A DNA stretch of 19,436 nt, taken from contig WELB01000210.1 in the NCBI GenBank assembly GCA_009602725.1, positions 229,035-248,470 of the forward strand. Reading direction: 5' to 3'. Source of the stretch: Spirogloea muscicola. Its lineage: Eukaryota; Streptophyta; Zygnematophyceae; Spirogloeales; Spirogloeaceae. A program made the translations under genes and the position numbers. The first letter of the stretch is position 1, and each line of letters starts with the position of its first letter. The notes beneath the pieces are model-generated. The model was not told the origin of the DNA, did not search any database, and saw only the letters and a program-made list of their open reading frames with translations. Below are positions 1 to 18,261 of this stretch, piece after piece.

Positions 1-425
1 GAGCTGGGGGATAAGAAGGGGGGGGGAGGGGGGGGGGGGGGCGTGGATTCAGGGGGACTTTGGGCTGCTGCAAGGGTGGGGAGGTGGTTGAAAGTTGAGG
101 AGGGAGGGTAGTGAGTATCGCGTGTCAAGGTAGAGGACGGCTGTCCATCAGGGAAAGGACCAGGTCAGGAGGGGGTCGCAGCAGAGAGCATTTTCCAATC
201 TGGATCCCCCCCAACATAGTTGCATGCTCCAAGCATACCTGCAATTCAACCTTACAAGCAGCTGCTGCGCCTGCTTCTATCAGCAGTCAAACAGCATAGC
301 ACAGGAAAAGCTTGTGTCAGTCTCGCAAGGTGGTACGGCATTTGATCAGTAGCTTTTGGTAGCAACTCTTACGGGGTTGCTGTTGAGCTTGCTCAAGAGG
401 TACACTTACTTGTGTGGAGGTTCAG
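1..425. other. Non-coding, probably intron of the SBPase gene
   Basis: No coding exon is recognisable here. The first 60 bases are very G-rich, with runs of 9 or more G between about 17 and 41. The SBPase reading frame begins only after the acceptor at 424-425, and the residues expected just before it in SBPases (the Cys-rich, Glu-rich stretch before the sugar-phosphatase core) are not found in any frame. The stretch is therefore best read as the 3' part of an intron whose 5' exon lies left of the window. A weak match to an SBPase segment around 329-405 is listed among the rejected items. Confidence 0.5.
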
Positions 426-1498
426 GTGGCTTCAGTGTGGCCTTTGACCCACTCGATGGCAGCAGCATTGTGGACACCAACTTTACAGTGGGCACCATCT
501 TTGGAGTGTGGCCTGGCGATAAGCTCACTGGCATCACCGGCCGTGACCAGGCTGCTGCAGCCATGGGAGTGTATGGCCCGCGCACAACCTACATTCTGGC
601 CATCAAGGGCTTCCCTGGCACTCATGAATTCCTCCTACTGGACGAGGGTCAGTCTGTGCACCTCTCAGCTTGCTTAAGCAGTGGCTACCCAGAGTGGTGT
701 TTAGGTGGTCACTCGGAGCTCACAAAGAGCAGTTACTGGACGTGCACACTGTCATACTCTGAAAACCATCTCAATCTGGTGCAGGCAAGTGGGCACACGT
801 CAAGGAGACCTTTGAAATCAATGAGGGGAAGCTCTTCTCACCTGGCAATTTGCGGGCCACATTCGACAATCCTGAGTATGAGAAGGTGCTTATTGATTCT
901 CTCAGCCACTATTTTGCTTGGCACACCAATCACAGCTAAGAGCTCTAAAAATATACATGCTCTCAAGTAAGCCAGTCCGCTTTCAGCTTTTGTTGATGAT
1001 GCCTGTTGAAATGGTCGCAGCTCATCAACTACTGGGTGGGAGAGAAGTACACTTTGCGCTATACTGGTGGCATGGTGCCTGACGTTGGCCAGGTATTTTG
1101 GGAGGCCCTGGCTTTCACATTTTTTGCAGTACGTCACCAGTGTGCTCCAGCTCTACCATAGCTGCACCCTGCCTCACCCTCACCAGCTGCAATTTGGGAT
1201 GTGGCTCATCAACTTGCAGATTCTTGTGAAGGAGAAGGGCGTATTCTGCAACGCTTCATCACCAAGCACAGTGGCCAAGTTGAGGCTGCTCTTTGAGGTC
1301 GCGCCTCTTGGACTCCTGATTGAGAATGCAGGTGGCTACAGCTCAGACGGCTTCATCTCTGTGTTGGACAAGGTCGTCGACAACACTGATGATCGCACTC
1401 AGGTCTGCTATGGCTCCAAGGTAGAGGTGCAGCGCTTCGAGGAGTATCTCTATGGCAAGAGCCGCCTTGCAACAGCCACAGCAGCAGCCACAGTCTAG
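426..1498 (+). CDS. SBPASE: Sedoheptulose-1,7-bisphosphatase, C-terminal four exons (5' part outside window)
   Basis: SBPase removes the C1 phosphate of sedoheptulose 1,7-bisphosphate in the regeneration phase of the Calvin cycle, in the plastid stroma. Four exons are seen: 426-647, 785-885, 1021-1092 and 1220-1498. They join in phase into 223 residues plus a TAG stop. The first exon carries the metal-binding signature DPLDGSS and the SBPase-type run [17 protein letters not shown]. Exon 2 has the [12 protein letters not shown] segment, exon 3 [14 protein letters not shown], and exon 4 [19 protein letters not shown] with DDRTQ and GSK near the C-terminus. SBPase-specific residues separate it from fructose bisphosphatase. 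The transit peptide and the N-terminal redox cysteines would be encoded upstream. The Ala/Thr-rich tail after YGKSRL is lineage-specific. No TGTAA-type poly(A) signal was seen just downstream. Confidence 0.95.
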
Positions 1499-3826
1499 GC
1501 AATGCAGTGGCCTAAGGGTCTGCCCAAGGGGCTTCATTGGGCTACTGTGATACCGTTGCTTTTATAGTAGTATAGCTTGTCACAGCTATGCTGACGGCAC
1601 CACATATCGAGTTAAGGCTTACCTTAACCGCTCCTTGATCAACCTTCATGGGGCGATCTGTACTCTGCAACGGGCTCTTTCAGATTCAGATGCCAGCTGG
1701 CTGGTGATTGCTGCCTAAACTAGACGCTGACATTACAAGTATGAAGTATGACACGAAATTGGTGACGATCAAAATTGACAGGGTTGACACGAGGATGACT
1801 TCAGAACTGAAAGATTGCCTACTATGCTTGGAATGTTTGGAAGGGTTGGAGCTATGTGCATATGCCTACACAAGCTCCTCTTGACTCTCACAAGGACAGC
1901 ATACTTGGTAGTCCGCGCCCGGCTGGATGCCTACAACGTGACTTACCCAGTACTTGTGAAGCTGACAAGGGCTGGTACAAGATCGTATTGCCCACTGGCC
2001 AGACTCAGTCAGACACTACATGCTGTGCCTGAGTTAGTTAGGGTTGGGGTGACTCGTGACTCAGCTCAGAGGAAGCGGGCTGCTTCATGGTGGATGACGC
2101 TCGCTGCCAGCCAAAAGGCCAAATCTATTAGGAGAATGTTTAGGGCTTATGATTCAAGAGCTTAGCCTTCATTGTTAGCCCGCATGCGCTATTTCTAGGT
2201 GCTGTGTGTGTGGGGCTGCGCACTAGCACCTCACTGCGCACTTGTGAAGCCCATCACACACAGTGATTGGAGTAGGCATGTGGCTTGTCTCACGCTGTTT
2301 CATTCTCAAGTGGGCTTGCTTTCCACAGCCCTGGCCCCCTTTGGAGGAGCTGCTCCTACATAGGCCAGCAGCGACCCTGTAGAGCCGCTCAGACTTCACT
2401 GATTCGGAAGTTGCAGACCGCAGCTTTTCCTGCCTCTTGCGCCAGTCTTGTGGAGCTCACACATTTATCGCCAATGTATCAGCAAGTTTTTGGTCCAGGC
2501 CCCCGGAAGTGATAGCTGCTCACTGCTGCCCCTTGCTATTTCAAGGAAGCTGCAACCCGCAACTTCTGTTTTACTAAGTCTATGCCTCTGCTGGTGCAAC
2601 CCTAAGAATAACTTGCAGTAGTGGTCAACCAGTGTCTGTGCTAACAGCAGGTATGCACATTGATCAGGCTGTTTGATGCTTGTTCTCGAACATGGTGACT
2701 GAATCCTCTGGGGTGCAAGCTCCTTTATCATGAGATCCAAGAACGTTAAATGGTGCACGGGCCATAGAAGAGTAGCAAGTTATCATGTTTCCAATGATCA
2801 GCGCACGATTTTTTTAAATTTCCACGCCTGGCCCATAATGTGGGGCTTGGGTAGGTTCACAGCTTTAGGTGTTACAATGAGCTAGCTGACATTGGACTTA
2901 ACAGTACCAATACGCCTGCACCTGTCCACTCTATTCTAAAATCCCTGGAAGTAAGGATGTGAGCCTGAAAGTAGGAGCTACGCACTAGGAAGATGCAGAG
3001 TGACAGTCCTTCGTTGACCTCCTTGTGCTCCTTTGCAGTCCCCACAATGAGCTCACTTGCGATTGAGCCAGCTCACAATCATGAGCTGGTACAATGCCAA
3101 TGGCGAGTCCTGTGCATGGTACTATTTTCCAACTTCGTGAGCAAGCCAGCCCTCCAAGCGCATTGCCACATCCACCAATGAGTCCCATGCGCCTCCCCAT
3201 ATTGGACATGATATCCTTCAGACCTTCACCAGATGCCACTCTTGAACCCCAACTTCAGGGGCTGGTCGTCATACATCACAATTGCAAACATCAAGAGATC
3301 AGCACTTGACGCAAACAGGAGGACACATTGATCCTGCTTGCAAGGAACTTTTAGATTAGCATCTTTGGTCTACATGTGCTGAGCATCGCCTATACACATC
3401 CGGTCTCCAAAGGAACATACAGGTGTGCAGTGGTGGGAGTTATCACAGGCTTTCATCAGGTCCTCAGATGACGAAGGTGCGCGCTTGAGGAGTGTTGAGC
3501 ATTGCCCTGTGCCTCATGCGGGCTTACAAAACCCCTCTTTCATGGCCAGTGCTCCTTCAAGATGCAAGGATGGGAGTCCGCTGTGGGAGTACGGGAACAC
3601 GGTTGACTCTGCACAAGGAGCGTGGCGAGTAATTAGTTGCTCCTGACAACCAATGAGGAGCCCAGGCAAGCTTGGAACTTTGACTTTGTTAGCAATCCTA
3701 GGACAGGCCTACAGAGTGACATCACAGATGCAGCAAGCCCTGGAGCTATGTCAACAACTGGAGCTATGCAACCATTGGACCAAGCAGGACACGGGTGGCA
3801 ATGGAGGGCCTGACTGGTACTGTATA
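1499..3826. other. Intergenic stretch without recognisable gene
   Basis: About 2.3 kb between the convergent SBPase and RPC1 genes. Short open frames occur on both strands (for example 1815-2165 plus and 2985-3239 minus), but none shows a known motif, a convincing start context or coding-like composition. On the minus strand a TGTAA motif, the usual chlorophyte poly(A) signal, lies at 3528-3524, about 300 bases past the RPC1 stop. It could end that transcript. A small last RPC1 exon could also lie around 3633-3711 (see the RPC1 entry). Confidence 0.5.
3524..3528 (-). terminator. Candidate poly(A) signal (TGTAA) for RPC1
   Basis: TGTAA on the minus strand is the first such motif I find downstream of the RPC1 stop, about 300 bases away. 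Green algae commonly use TGTAA in place of AATAAA. A five-base motif is weak evidence on its own. Confidence 0.3.
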
Positions 3827-13162
<9,336 letters not shown>

Positions 13163-13199
13163 GGCGGCGGCCGCCAGACACAGGCAGGGTCTTCCGACA

Positions 13200-13300
13200 T
13201 TAAGAAGAAAGTGCTCGCCCATTGAGAATAGGGGACATTAAGCTCTTCTGATTGATGGCAGTGGCTGTGAAAGGCCAGCCCAAAAAAGAATGAGCGAAGC
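13200..13300 (-). repeat. Dispersed hairpin repeat, copy 1
   Basis: Read on the minus strand it holds TTTTTTGGGCTGGCC, then CCCCTATTCTCAATGGGCG and AGCACTTTCTT. These match the better copies at 15566 and 18080, with an extra spacer of about 20 bases. It lies about 165 bases 3' of endonuclease remnant A in the same orientation, and its end abuts RPC1 exon 1. Confidence 0.75.
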
Positions 13301-13463
13301 AGAACAGCTCATCCAGTTTACGGCAATGCCTGTGAGAGGGCCATTCCAAAGAAACAACGTCTGAAGAGGCCGGAAAGCCTTGCGGGGGTGTGATGTGAAG
13401 GGTATATGTAGAAACAAACAGCGTACGCGGAGTCGGGCACAAACATTGCGGAAGGTAGACGCT

Positions 13464-13740
13464 GCAGCTAGAGCACGGCCAGCACGCAGATGGAAGGCGT
13501 GGGCGATGGACCGCTGGAGTGAATGCTTTGGCGCATGCGGAAGACCTGAGCGCGCCAGCGGCGTTGAAGTCGGTCCGCTCAGCTCGCCTGCGGGACACAG
13601 CGCGTCATGCAAGCCGGGCCAACAGGTCCAGCCACTGAGATCGGAAAGCTCGTGCACATCGACGGCTAGTGGGACGAATTGGCGGAGCTGGCGGCGCACG
13701 TCCTCTGAGGCAAGCGAACTGCTGCCCATGACCGCATCAG
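13464..13740 (-). pseudogene. Retroelement endonuclease-domain remnant A
   Basis: On the minus strand this stretch is roughly 75-80% identical by eye to remnant B (13990-14255, plus). Both share WLDLLARL, then CCCGCAGGCGAG and CTGCGTGCTGGCCGTGCTC, ending in LRAGRALAAA. The reading frame changes within the remnant, so it is broken. A and B are arranged head to head and meet near 13720-13740. Confidence 0.7.
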
Positions 13741-14278
13741 GAATGTCGGCATTTACCTGCAGGCTGAGTCCACTGTCGCTATGGAGAACACGTCCATCAT
13801 GCCTATCCTGCAGAAGGCTGATGGATACTACACTTGGCGGGTCGATCTGATGGCCACCGCGCCTGGCGGCGGCTCGCTGGTCCTCGCAGACGTGGTCGCC
13901 ACAGATGTGATTGACAACTCCAAGCCAGGGCTCTCTGCCTAGAAGGCTGGCCATGCAGCTGCAAACGCCGATTGTGGCAGAGCGGCTAAGTACGCGGACA
14001 ATTCGGAATGGGACGAGTTCGTCCCACTGGACGCCAATGTGCACGGGCTTTTGGGGTCTCAGTAGCTAGACCTATTGGCCCGGCTTGCAGGATGCGCTGT
14101 GTCCCGCAGGCGAGGTGAGCAGACCGACTTCAATGCCGCTGGCTCGCTAGCCCAGGTCTTTCATGTGCGCCTGTCTCTATCACTCCAGCACTTCATAGCC
14201 CACGCGCATCTGCGTGCTGGCCGTGCTCTAGCTGCAGCCCTTGGCGGGGTTGCTTTCTGGCTGCTTGTCTTCTAATTT
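13718..14278 (+). pseudogene. Retroelement endonuclease-domain remnant B, two TAG stops
   Basis: One frame runs from AHDRIRNVGIYLQAES through YYTWRVDLMATAPGGGS-LVLADVVATD and KAGHAA-KYAD-FVPLD to the end LRAGRALAAA. The order (R-x-D, about a dozen residues, D-V-V, then K-Y and F-x-P-L) matches the C-terminal region of the LINE at 16543-18016 and of copy C. Two TAG codons (13940 and 14063) interrupt it; the second stands where A and C have TGG (Trp). It is therefore a decayed copy. Confidence 0.75.
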
Positions 14279-14816
14279 GCGGCACCTCACTGAAGGTAAC
14301 TAAGAAATTATCCTACCGAGAAAGCTCTGAGAGACCGCTTTTGGTCCTTTTGAACCTTGGAGAGCCACTTTTTTTCTTGCCTTTCTTAGCAAGAAGTAGC
14401 AGCCCTACCAAAGATGGGGTGTTGAGTGACCAGGGGCCTGAGTCGCCAAGTACAAAAGAAAGTGGCTCTCCTAATGGGGGCAAGGGCTGTGAGAAGCCAG
14501 CCCTTGCCCAAGTGCAAAGGGAAACTCGCTGCTAAGAAAGTGGCTCTCGCAAAGGGCGAGGGCTGTGAACAGCCCGAAAAGGTTGACACGGTCCAAAGGT
14601 GGAGTGTGTGTTGAGTGTAGGGACTTTGCTGCCAAACACAAAGGCAAGCACTGTCATGAGACCTTCCGTCGGTGGCTTATTACTGTCGATCTGACAAGGC
14701 TTGTGAGGTGGCTGCACGCGTGGACGTTCGAGGCACGTCACATATCACTTTAATGTGAACCAGGAGTCGCAACCACGGCACCTCCAGCTCAGCCACGGTC
14801 AGGTAAGTGCGCAGAT
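14279..14816 (+). other. Repeat-derived region with a small Cys/His motif
   Basis: No intact gene is seen. Two copies of an 80-base-spaced unit (AAGAAAGTGGCTCTC... AGGGCTGTGA) lie at about 14456 and 14535; in reverse they resemble the GGGCTGG hairpin repeat. A short frame near 14595-14753 has C-V-E-C, K-H-K-G-K-H-C-H-E, which looks like a zinc knuckle. A diverged echo of its KGKH segment lies at 16246-16275, so this may be a piece of the N-terminal part of the same element. That is a guess. Confidence 0.4.
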
Positions 14817-15035
14817 GCCGCAGCGTCGTCGATCGACATCGGCAAACGGTCTTCATCCTACCTTCCCAACCGCTCAACAACAGCATGGACCTGCCGCTGA
14901 GCCGTCCGTATGGCATCAGCGAGCCAACCCCATCTACCATCCCAACCGCTCAACAACAGCGCGGACCCTGCCGCTGAGTCGTCGATATGGCATCAGCGAG
15001 CAGTCCCCATCCTACCGCTCGAACCGCTCAAAAAG
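14817..15035. repeat. Tandem repeat, 76-78 base unit, about three copies
   Basis: Units begin with AACCGCTCAACAACAGC at 14868 and 14944, and a diverged AACCGCTCA follows at 15022. Each includes GCCGCTGAG and TATGGCATCAGCGAGC. A further partial unit lies upstream from 14817. The period is not a multiple of three, so the open frame across it (14755-15063) is probably fortuitous. Confidence 0.8.
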
Positions 15036-15098
15036 CCTCGAAGCGAAGCCAGAAAAGCCCTAAGAAAGGGTTTTCTAGAGTTATTTTTTAATTCTTAG

Positions 15099-15521
15099 AA
15101 GAAAGACGCATACGACCGCTCACTCCCAACACAATGTGCCACCAAGGCTGGGTATGCGGTCGCCTGCGCCGCTCGGGCTGAAGAGCTCAAGTACGCCAAC
15201 CATCCGCGGGAAGACGAGTTCTTCCCGTTGGCAAATGACACCCATGGGACGCTGGGCGCTCGGTGGCTCGAGCTGCTCACCCAGCTCGCCCGCCACACCA
15301 TCGCCCGTCGCTTCTATGGGGAGCCGGTAGACTTTCCTGCAGCCGGGTCGCTGGCGCAAGTGCATCGTATGCGCCTGGCCGTCTCGCTGCAGAGGTCTTT
15401 GGCCCGCGCGCTGCACCTTCGTGCCGGCAGAGCCCTCGCTGCTGCCTCTGACTCTGGCCAGGGGACCCACTTCCAGGAGCCTAGCGTCTCTGACCTGCGG
15501 CTGCTTAGCAGGGGTAACTGA
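15099..15521 (+). CDS. Retroelement endonuclease-type C-terminal domain, copy C (intact frame, 5'-truncated)
   Basis: A 140-codon frame with no internal stop, opening after TAG at 15096 and ending in TGA. It begins DAYDRSLPTQCATKAGYAV, followed by K-Y-A-N-H-P, D-E-F-F-P-L-A, G-A-R-W-L-E-L-L, D-F-P-A-A-G-S-L-A and S-L-A-R-A-L-H-L-R-A-G-R-A-L. The same order occurs in remnants A and B, and its first half in the LINE at 16543-18016. It lacks the catalytic R-x-D...D part, which lies upstream in the family, and it has no ATG near its start. It is therefore a truncated element fragment, not a stand-alone gene. It starts with a 19-base string that is also the end of remnant D. The hairpin repeat follows 45 bases after the stop in the same orientation. 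Confidence 0.7.
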   Translation, partial: KKDAYDRSLPTQCATKAGYAVACAARAEELKYANHPREDEFFPLANDTHGTLGARWLELLTQLARHTIARRFYGEPVDFPAAGSLAQVHRMRLAVSLQRSLARALHLRAGRALAAASDSGQGTHFQEPSVSDLRLLSRGN

Positions 15522-15565
15522 GTGATTCGTAGCTGCTTTGTTTCTTTGTGTGCCTGTTTTTCTTA

Positions 15566-15654
15566 GCGCTTCCCCTGGCCCCCTTCTCGTTCTTTGTTCA
15601 TTCTTTATTGGGCTGATTTCCCAGCCCCTATCCTCAATGGGCGAGCACTTTCTT
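15566..15654 (+). repeat. Dispersed hairpin repeat, copy 3 (good copy)
   Basis: GCGCTTCCCCTGGCCCCC, then TTCATTCTTTATTGGGCTG, a CAGCCCC partner, TATCCTCAATGGGCGAGC and ACTTTCTT. It is nearly identical over about 88 bases to 18080-18169. The GGGCTGG and CCAGCCC blocks can pair into a short stem. Confidence 0.85.
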
Positions 15655-15676
15655 AAGAAAGTGCTCGCTCATTGAG
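15633..15676. repeat. 44-base near-perfect palindrome joining two repeat copies
   Basis: Two 22-base arms (CTCAATGGGCGAGCACTTTCTT-type, split here as CTCAATGGGCGAG and CACTTTCTT) meet without spacer at 15654/15655. The only mismatch is 15640 against 15669. It joins the end of copy 3 to an inverted partial copy (15655-15684). Confidence 0.9.
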
Positions 15677-15700
15677 CCCTAAGGCCCGCTCTTGTCAATT

Positions 15701-15750
15701 TGGGCTGGCTTTGCCAGCCCCTCTTCTGTAATGGCGAGCCCTTTTTTTGT
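15701..15750 (+). repeat. Dispersed hairpin repeat, copy 5
   Basis: TTTGGGCTGGCTTTGCCAGC followed by CCCTCTTCTGTAATGGCGAG. The stem GGCTGG/CCAGCC is perfect with a short loop. The tail is diverged. Confidence 0.75.
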
Positions 15751-15752
15751 AA

Positions 15753-16040
15753 TTTCATGCGCCCCGCGCGCCTTCTCTCTCTTTCCTTGGACAATGTATC
15801 GGCTTGAATTGGCCTCCATATCATTTCATGCGCCCCGCGCGCCTTCTCTCTTTAAGGCATCCTCAGGCCCCTTTGTAGCTGCTCACCGCTCTTAGGCCCC
15901 TCTGAACCTTTGTGAATTCTTTTTGGGCTGGCTTTTCGCAGCCCTTGCCCCCATTGAAAAAGAGAGAGAGAGAGAAGGCGCGCGGGGCGCATGAATTGAA
16001 AGGGAGGCCAATTCAAGCCAATACATTGTTCAAAAGGAGT
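15753..16040. repeat. Fold-back element: direct and inverted copies of a GCGCCCCGCGCGCC block
   Basis: TTTCATGCGCCCCGCGCGCC plus CTTCTCTCTT occurs twice directly (about 15753 and 15824). It occurs once inverted at 15968-15995, followed by the inverse of the TTGAATTGGCCTCC segment and of CAATGTAT. The arms of roughly 65 bases (15785-15852 and 15969-16031) enclose another hairpin-repeat copy (15912-15958). Confidence 0.8.
15912..15958 (+). repeat. Dispersed hairpin repeat, copy 6
   Basis: GAATTCTTTTTGGGCTGGC followed by TTTTCGCAGCCC and TTGCCCCCATTG. It is a diverged copy inside the fold-back structure. The CAGCCCTTGCCCCCATT variant also occurs, inverted, at 14470-14500. Confidence 0.7.
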
Positions 16041-16143
16041 TGGGAGTGCCACTTCTTCTTTAAGGCCCGCTCCGATGGGGATAACCCACCCCTGACGGGC
16101 GAGGCGGGTACCAGCCAAGCTAGCGGCGGGTGAAGGTGAAAGA

Positions 16144-16205
16144 GAATGGGCGAGCACTTGCTTTCTGAGGATATGGGCTGGAAAAGCCAGCCCAAAAAAG
16201 AGAGT
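16144..16205 (-). repeat. Dispersed hairpin repeat, copy 7
   Basis: On the minus strand: TTTTTTGGGCTGGCTTTTCC, AGCCCATATCCTCAGAAAGC, and AAGTGCTCGCCCATTC on the plus side. The stem GGGCTGG/CCAGCCC is perfect. Confidence 0.75.
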
Positions 16206-16542
16206 ACGAGGATACTTCCGTGTATCAGAAACATGTAGGCCAAATGGCCAAGTACAAAGGAAAGCACAACTGAAGATCTACATAACCTACACAGATTGAC
16301 CCGCTCAGTAACCACGGGTCAAAACATAAAGGTCACTAATTAATGCATGAATACTAGATGCCAGAAACGGAGCCCTACCGCCACCAACTAGAGCTCGCCC
16401 AGCTTTCTGGTGCAAGGCACTAGCCTGAGCACGCTGCAAACAGGCCGAAACTCGTCGTCACAAGAGCGACAGATATGCAGCTGGCAAGCCCATCTCAGCC
16501 GGAAACACATCTGCACGTCGAGTGTAGCTTATTGGCAATATT
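16206..16542. other. No gene recognised; flank or 3' UTR of the minus-strand LINE
   Basis: The stretch is less GC-rich than its neighbours, with no motif-bearing frame. It lies directly 3' of the minus-strand retroelement frame, which ends at 16543, so it may be that element's 3' untranslated part. No poly(A)-like tail is visible on the minus strand. Confidence 0.35.
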
Positions 16543-18016
16543 TTAAAGTAGAGTGTGGAATCGAGGACCCAGACAGCCAAAGATGTTGATTGCAGCTGGC
16601 AGGAGCTGATCGCATTGGGGGTAATTGGAGTAGTGCCGCAGTTTTCTTTGTTCTGCACCGCCCACTGCGTGCCCAGCGATGTGTGTCGATGCTGGGCCTT
16701 TATATGCCTCCGTAACAACAACGTCGACCAGGGCCCGTGGTCCCCCACCAGGTTGCACGCCCACAATGTCAAATGTGCGGCGATGATGACGTCCCTGGGC
16801 GTCCGTGGTGATAGGCATGATATTGTTGACTTCCACGACCGCACTGTAGCCGGCGTCGCGCATCAAGCCCGCCAGGGCATCGCGAAGGAGGTTGTGAATG
16901 CCCACCACTTGTGGCTCAGTGGGGCATCTCAGCATGTGAGTGGCGAGCTCAGCACCCTCTGTACGGAAGCCGCACTCGCACTGGCGCACCCCAATCAGGC
17001 AGTTAGGTGGGAGGCCGAGGAAGAGTTGAAGCGACGTCCGAAAGGCCTCGGAGCTGATGCTGAAGGCGTTGGCGATGGGGGGAGAGGTGATCCAGTCGGT
17101 GGCACCAGGTGTGGCCAACGCACCAGGATAGGGTCCGAAAGGCCTCGAAACTGATGCTGAAGGCGTTGGCGATGGGTGGAGAGGTGATCCAGGCAGTGGC
17201 CCCAGGTGTGACCAGAGAAGTAAGTCTTGCCAAGCTCCTTGGATTGTTCTGAATCTCTGGCAGCCTCCTCAACTTTCTGCGGCGTTCATCTTCCACTGCC
17301 GTAACCAGTCTGGATTGTGCTCCTCGATCAGAAGCTCGGGCGTGGGCGGAGAATGACGTGAGTAGGGCTTGGAGAGAGGGGAAAGAGCTGATGGCTAAGT
17401 CGCGGATGCTCCTCAGATCCGCTTGGAAGGGGAAGGAGCCTTCCTCCACATTGCGTACAGGGTCGTGGAGGCAAGGCAAGCGCATGGGGAGCAGGGAGGC
17501 GATCTGGTGCCAGCAGCCCAGGAAGGCTGCTTGCGCCGTCTGCTCCAACGACCGGCAGCCAAGGCCGCCCATGCGAGTAGGGAGGGAGGCCTGGAGGGAA
17601 GCTGAAGCTGAGGGGAAAGATGAAGAATGTAGTAATGCCAGGGACTGCAGAAGGGAGTCATGATATTCCTTGTAGAGCTCCGCCACCATGCCCAAGGGGG
17701 CGACTGTCCGTTGCGGATAGCAAGCCCGTTGGCCGATGCAGCGGGTGAGGATGGCCAACGCCAGCTGCGTGTCCCCAAGGAGGGGAAGGGAAGAGAGAAG
17801 GGGGAGGTGTTTGTGAAGGCGTTCTCGCAAGTCTACTGCCACGTGAGCTGGTGTACCGGAAGGGGACCTTGAGGATGGCCAGCCCATTGGCAGGGGTCTG
17901 ACAGCCGTGGGGGAGCTGAAGGTTGGCAGGGAGACCGCGTAGGGACCAGGCCACGCTCTTGGACGGGCAAACCCGCAGGCCCATCAGGTCCAATTCGCGA
18001 ACGAGCTAGGGGCGAA
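16543..18016 (-). mobile_element. 5'-truncated non-LTR retrotransposon: RT end, CCHC knuckle, R2-like endonuclease-type domain
   Basis: Reading on the minus strand from about 18013: LDLMGLRVCPSKSVAWS (the segment that follows the catalytic Asp pair in LINE reverse transcriptases), then VAVDLRERLHKHLPLL, LPTRMGGLGCRSLEQTAQAA and the connection region. Next come C-E-C-G-...-T-H-M-L-R-C (a CCHC knuckle) and R-R-T-F-D-I, 13 residues, D-V-V-V, which resembles the R/K-P-D-x12-14-D motif of R2-type restriction-like endonucleases but with Phe for Pro. The fingers, palm and YxDD are missing, so it is 5'-truncated. Frames: 18003 to about 17858, 17887-17003 and 17118-16543. An extra base near 17857 and a 97-base tandem duplication (17037-17230) break the frame. 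It cannot be active. Confidence 0.8.
17037..17230. repeat. 97-base tandem duplication inside the LINE
   Basis: TCCGAAAGGCCTCG starts at 17037 and again at 17134. The units agree through GCTGAAGGCGTTGGCGATGG and GAGAGGTGATCCAG, with scattered differences. The protein segment WITSPPIANAFSIS is therefore present twice. Because 97 is not a multiple of three, the duplication shifts the reading frame. Confidence 0.9.
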
Positions 18017-18079
18017 AGCGCTAAGAAAAACAAGAAAGAAAGGGTGAGGGAATAGCACCCCCAGGCTACACTGGCCTTG

Positions 18080-18169
18080 GCGCTTCCCCAGGCCCCCTTC
18101 TCGTACTCTGTTCATTCTTTTTTGGGCTGGCTTTTCCAGCCCCTATCCTCAGTAGGCGAGCACGTTCTT
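18080..18169 (+). repeat. Dispersed hairpin repeat, copy 8 (best copy)
   Basis: GCGCTTCCCCAGGCCCCC, TTCATTCTTTTTTGGGCTGG, CTTTTCCAGCCCCTATCCTC and AGTAGGCGAGCACGTTCTT. The stem TGGGCTGG/CCAGCCCC-type is complete with a CTTTT loop. It agrees with 15566-15654 along its length. Confidence 0.85.
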
Positions 18170-18199
18170 GGGGATTTAGGGTGGGGCAGAGCAGCAATA

Positions 18200-18240
18200 G
18201 AAGAAGGTGCTCGCCCATTGAGGATAGGGGCTGGAATAGC
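18200..18240 (-). repeat. Dispersed hairpin repeat, copy 9 (partial, inverted to copy 8)
   Basis: GAAGGTGCTCGCCCATTGAG and GATAGGGGCTGG on the plus strand are the reverse of the tail of copy 8. With about 30 bases between them, copies 8 and 9 form a second fold-back pair, like that at 15633-15676. Confidence 0.7.
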
Positions 18241-18261
18241 AGTCTCAGGGCTATACCCACA

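Noticed and set aside
329-405. Weak resemblance to the upstream SBPase segment (GGTAF, then NSYG-VAVEL) before the first clear exon
   Set aside because: The two pieces are in different frames, a TAG intervenes and neither joins the exon at 426 in phase. Treated as chance similarity in an intron.
1815-2165. 116-codon plus-strand open frame
   Set aside because: No motif, non-ATG-supported context and composition like the flanks; probably a random frame in intergenic DNA.
3633-3711. Possible last RPC1 exon (tail VLGLLTKSKFQACLG) after the GT donor at 3830-3829
   Set aside because: The splice is in phase, but the tail shows no clear family match and the TAA at 3829-3827 is equally plausible as the end. 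Not annotated separately.
13380-13850. 156-codon plus-strand open frame and a 268-codon minus-strand frame at 13238-14044
   Set aside because: Each is the wrong strand or wrong frame for half of its length over the opposed remnants A and B; mixed-frame readings of decayed retroelement DNA.
14868-15035. CRISPR-like array
   Set aside because: Units of 76-78 bases are head to tail without distinct spacers, in a eukaryotic nuclear context.
14755-15063. 102-codon open frame with Ser/Arg-rich repeats
   Set aside because: Generated by a 76-78 base tandem repeat whose period is not a multiple of three, so the protein repeat is not maintained.
16555-17154. 199-codon plus-strand open frame
   Set aside because: Antisense shadow of the LINE CCHC/endonuclease region, which carries the recognisable motifs.
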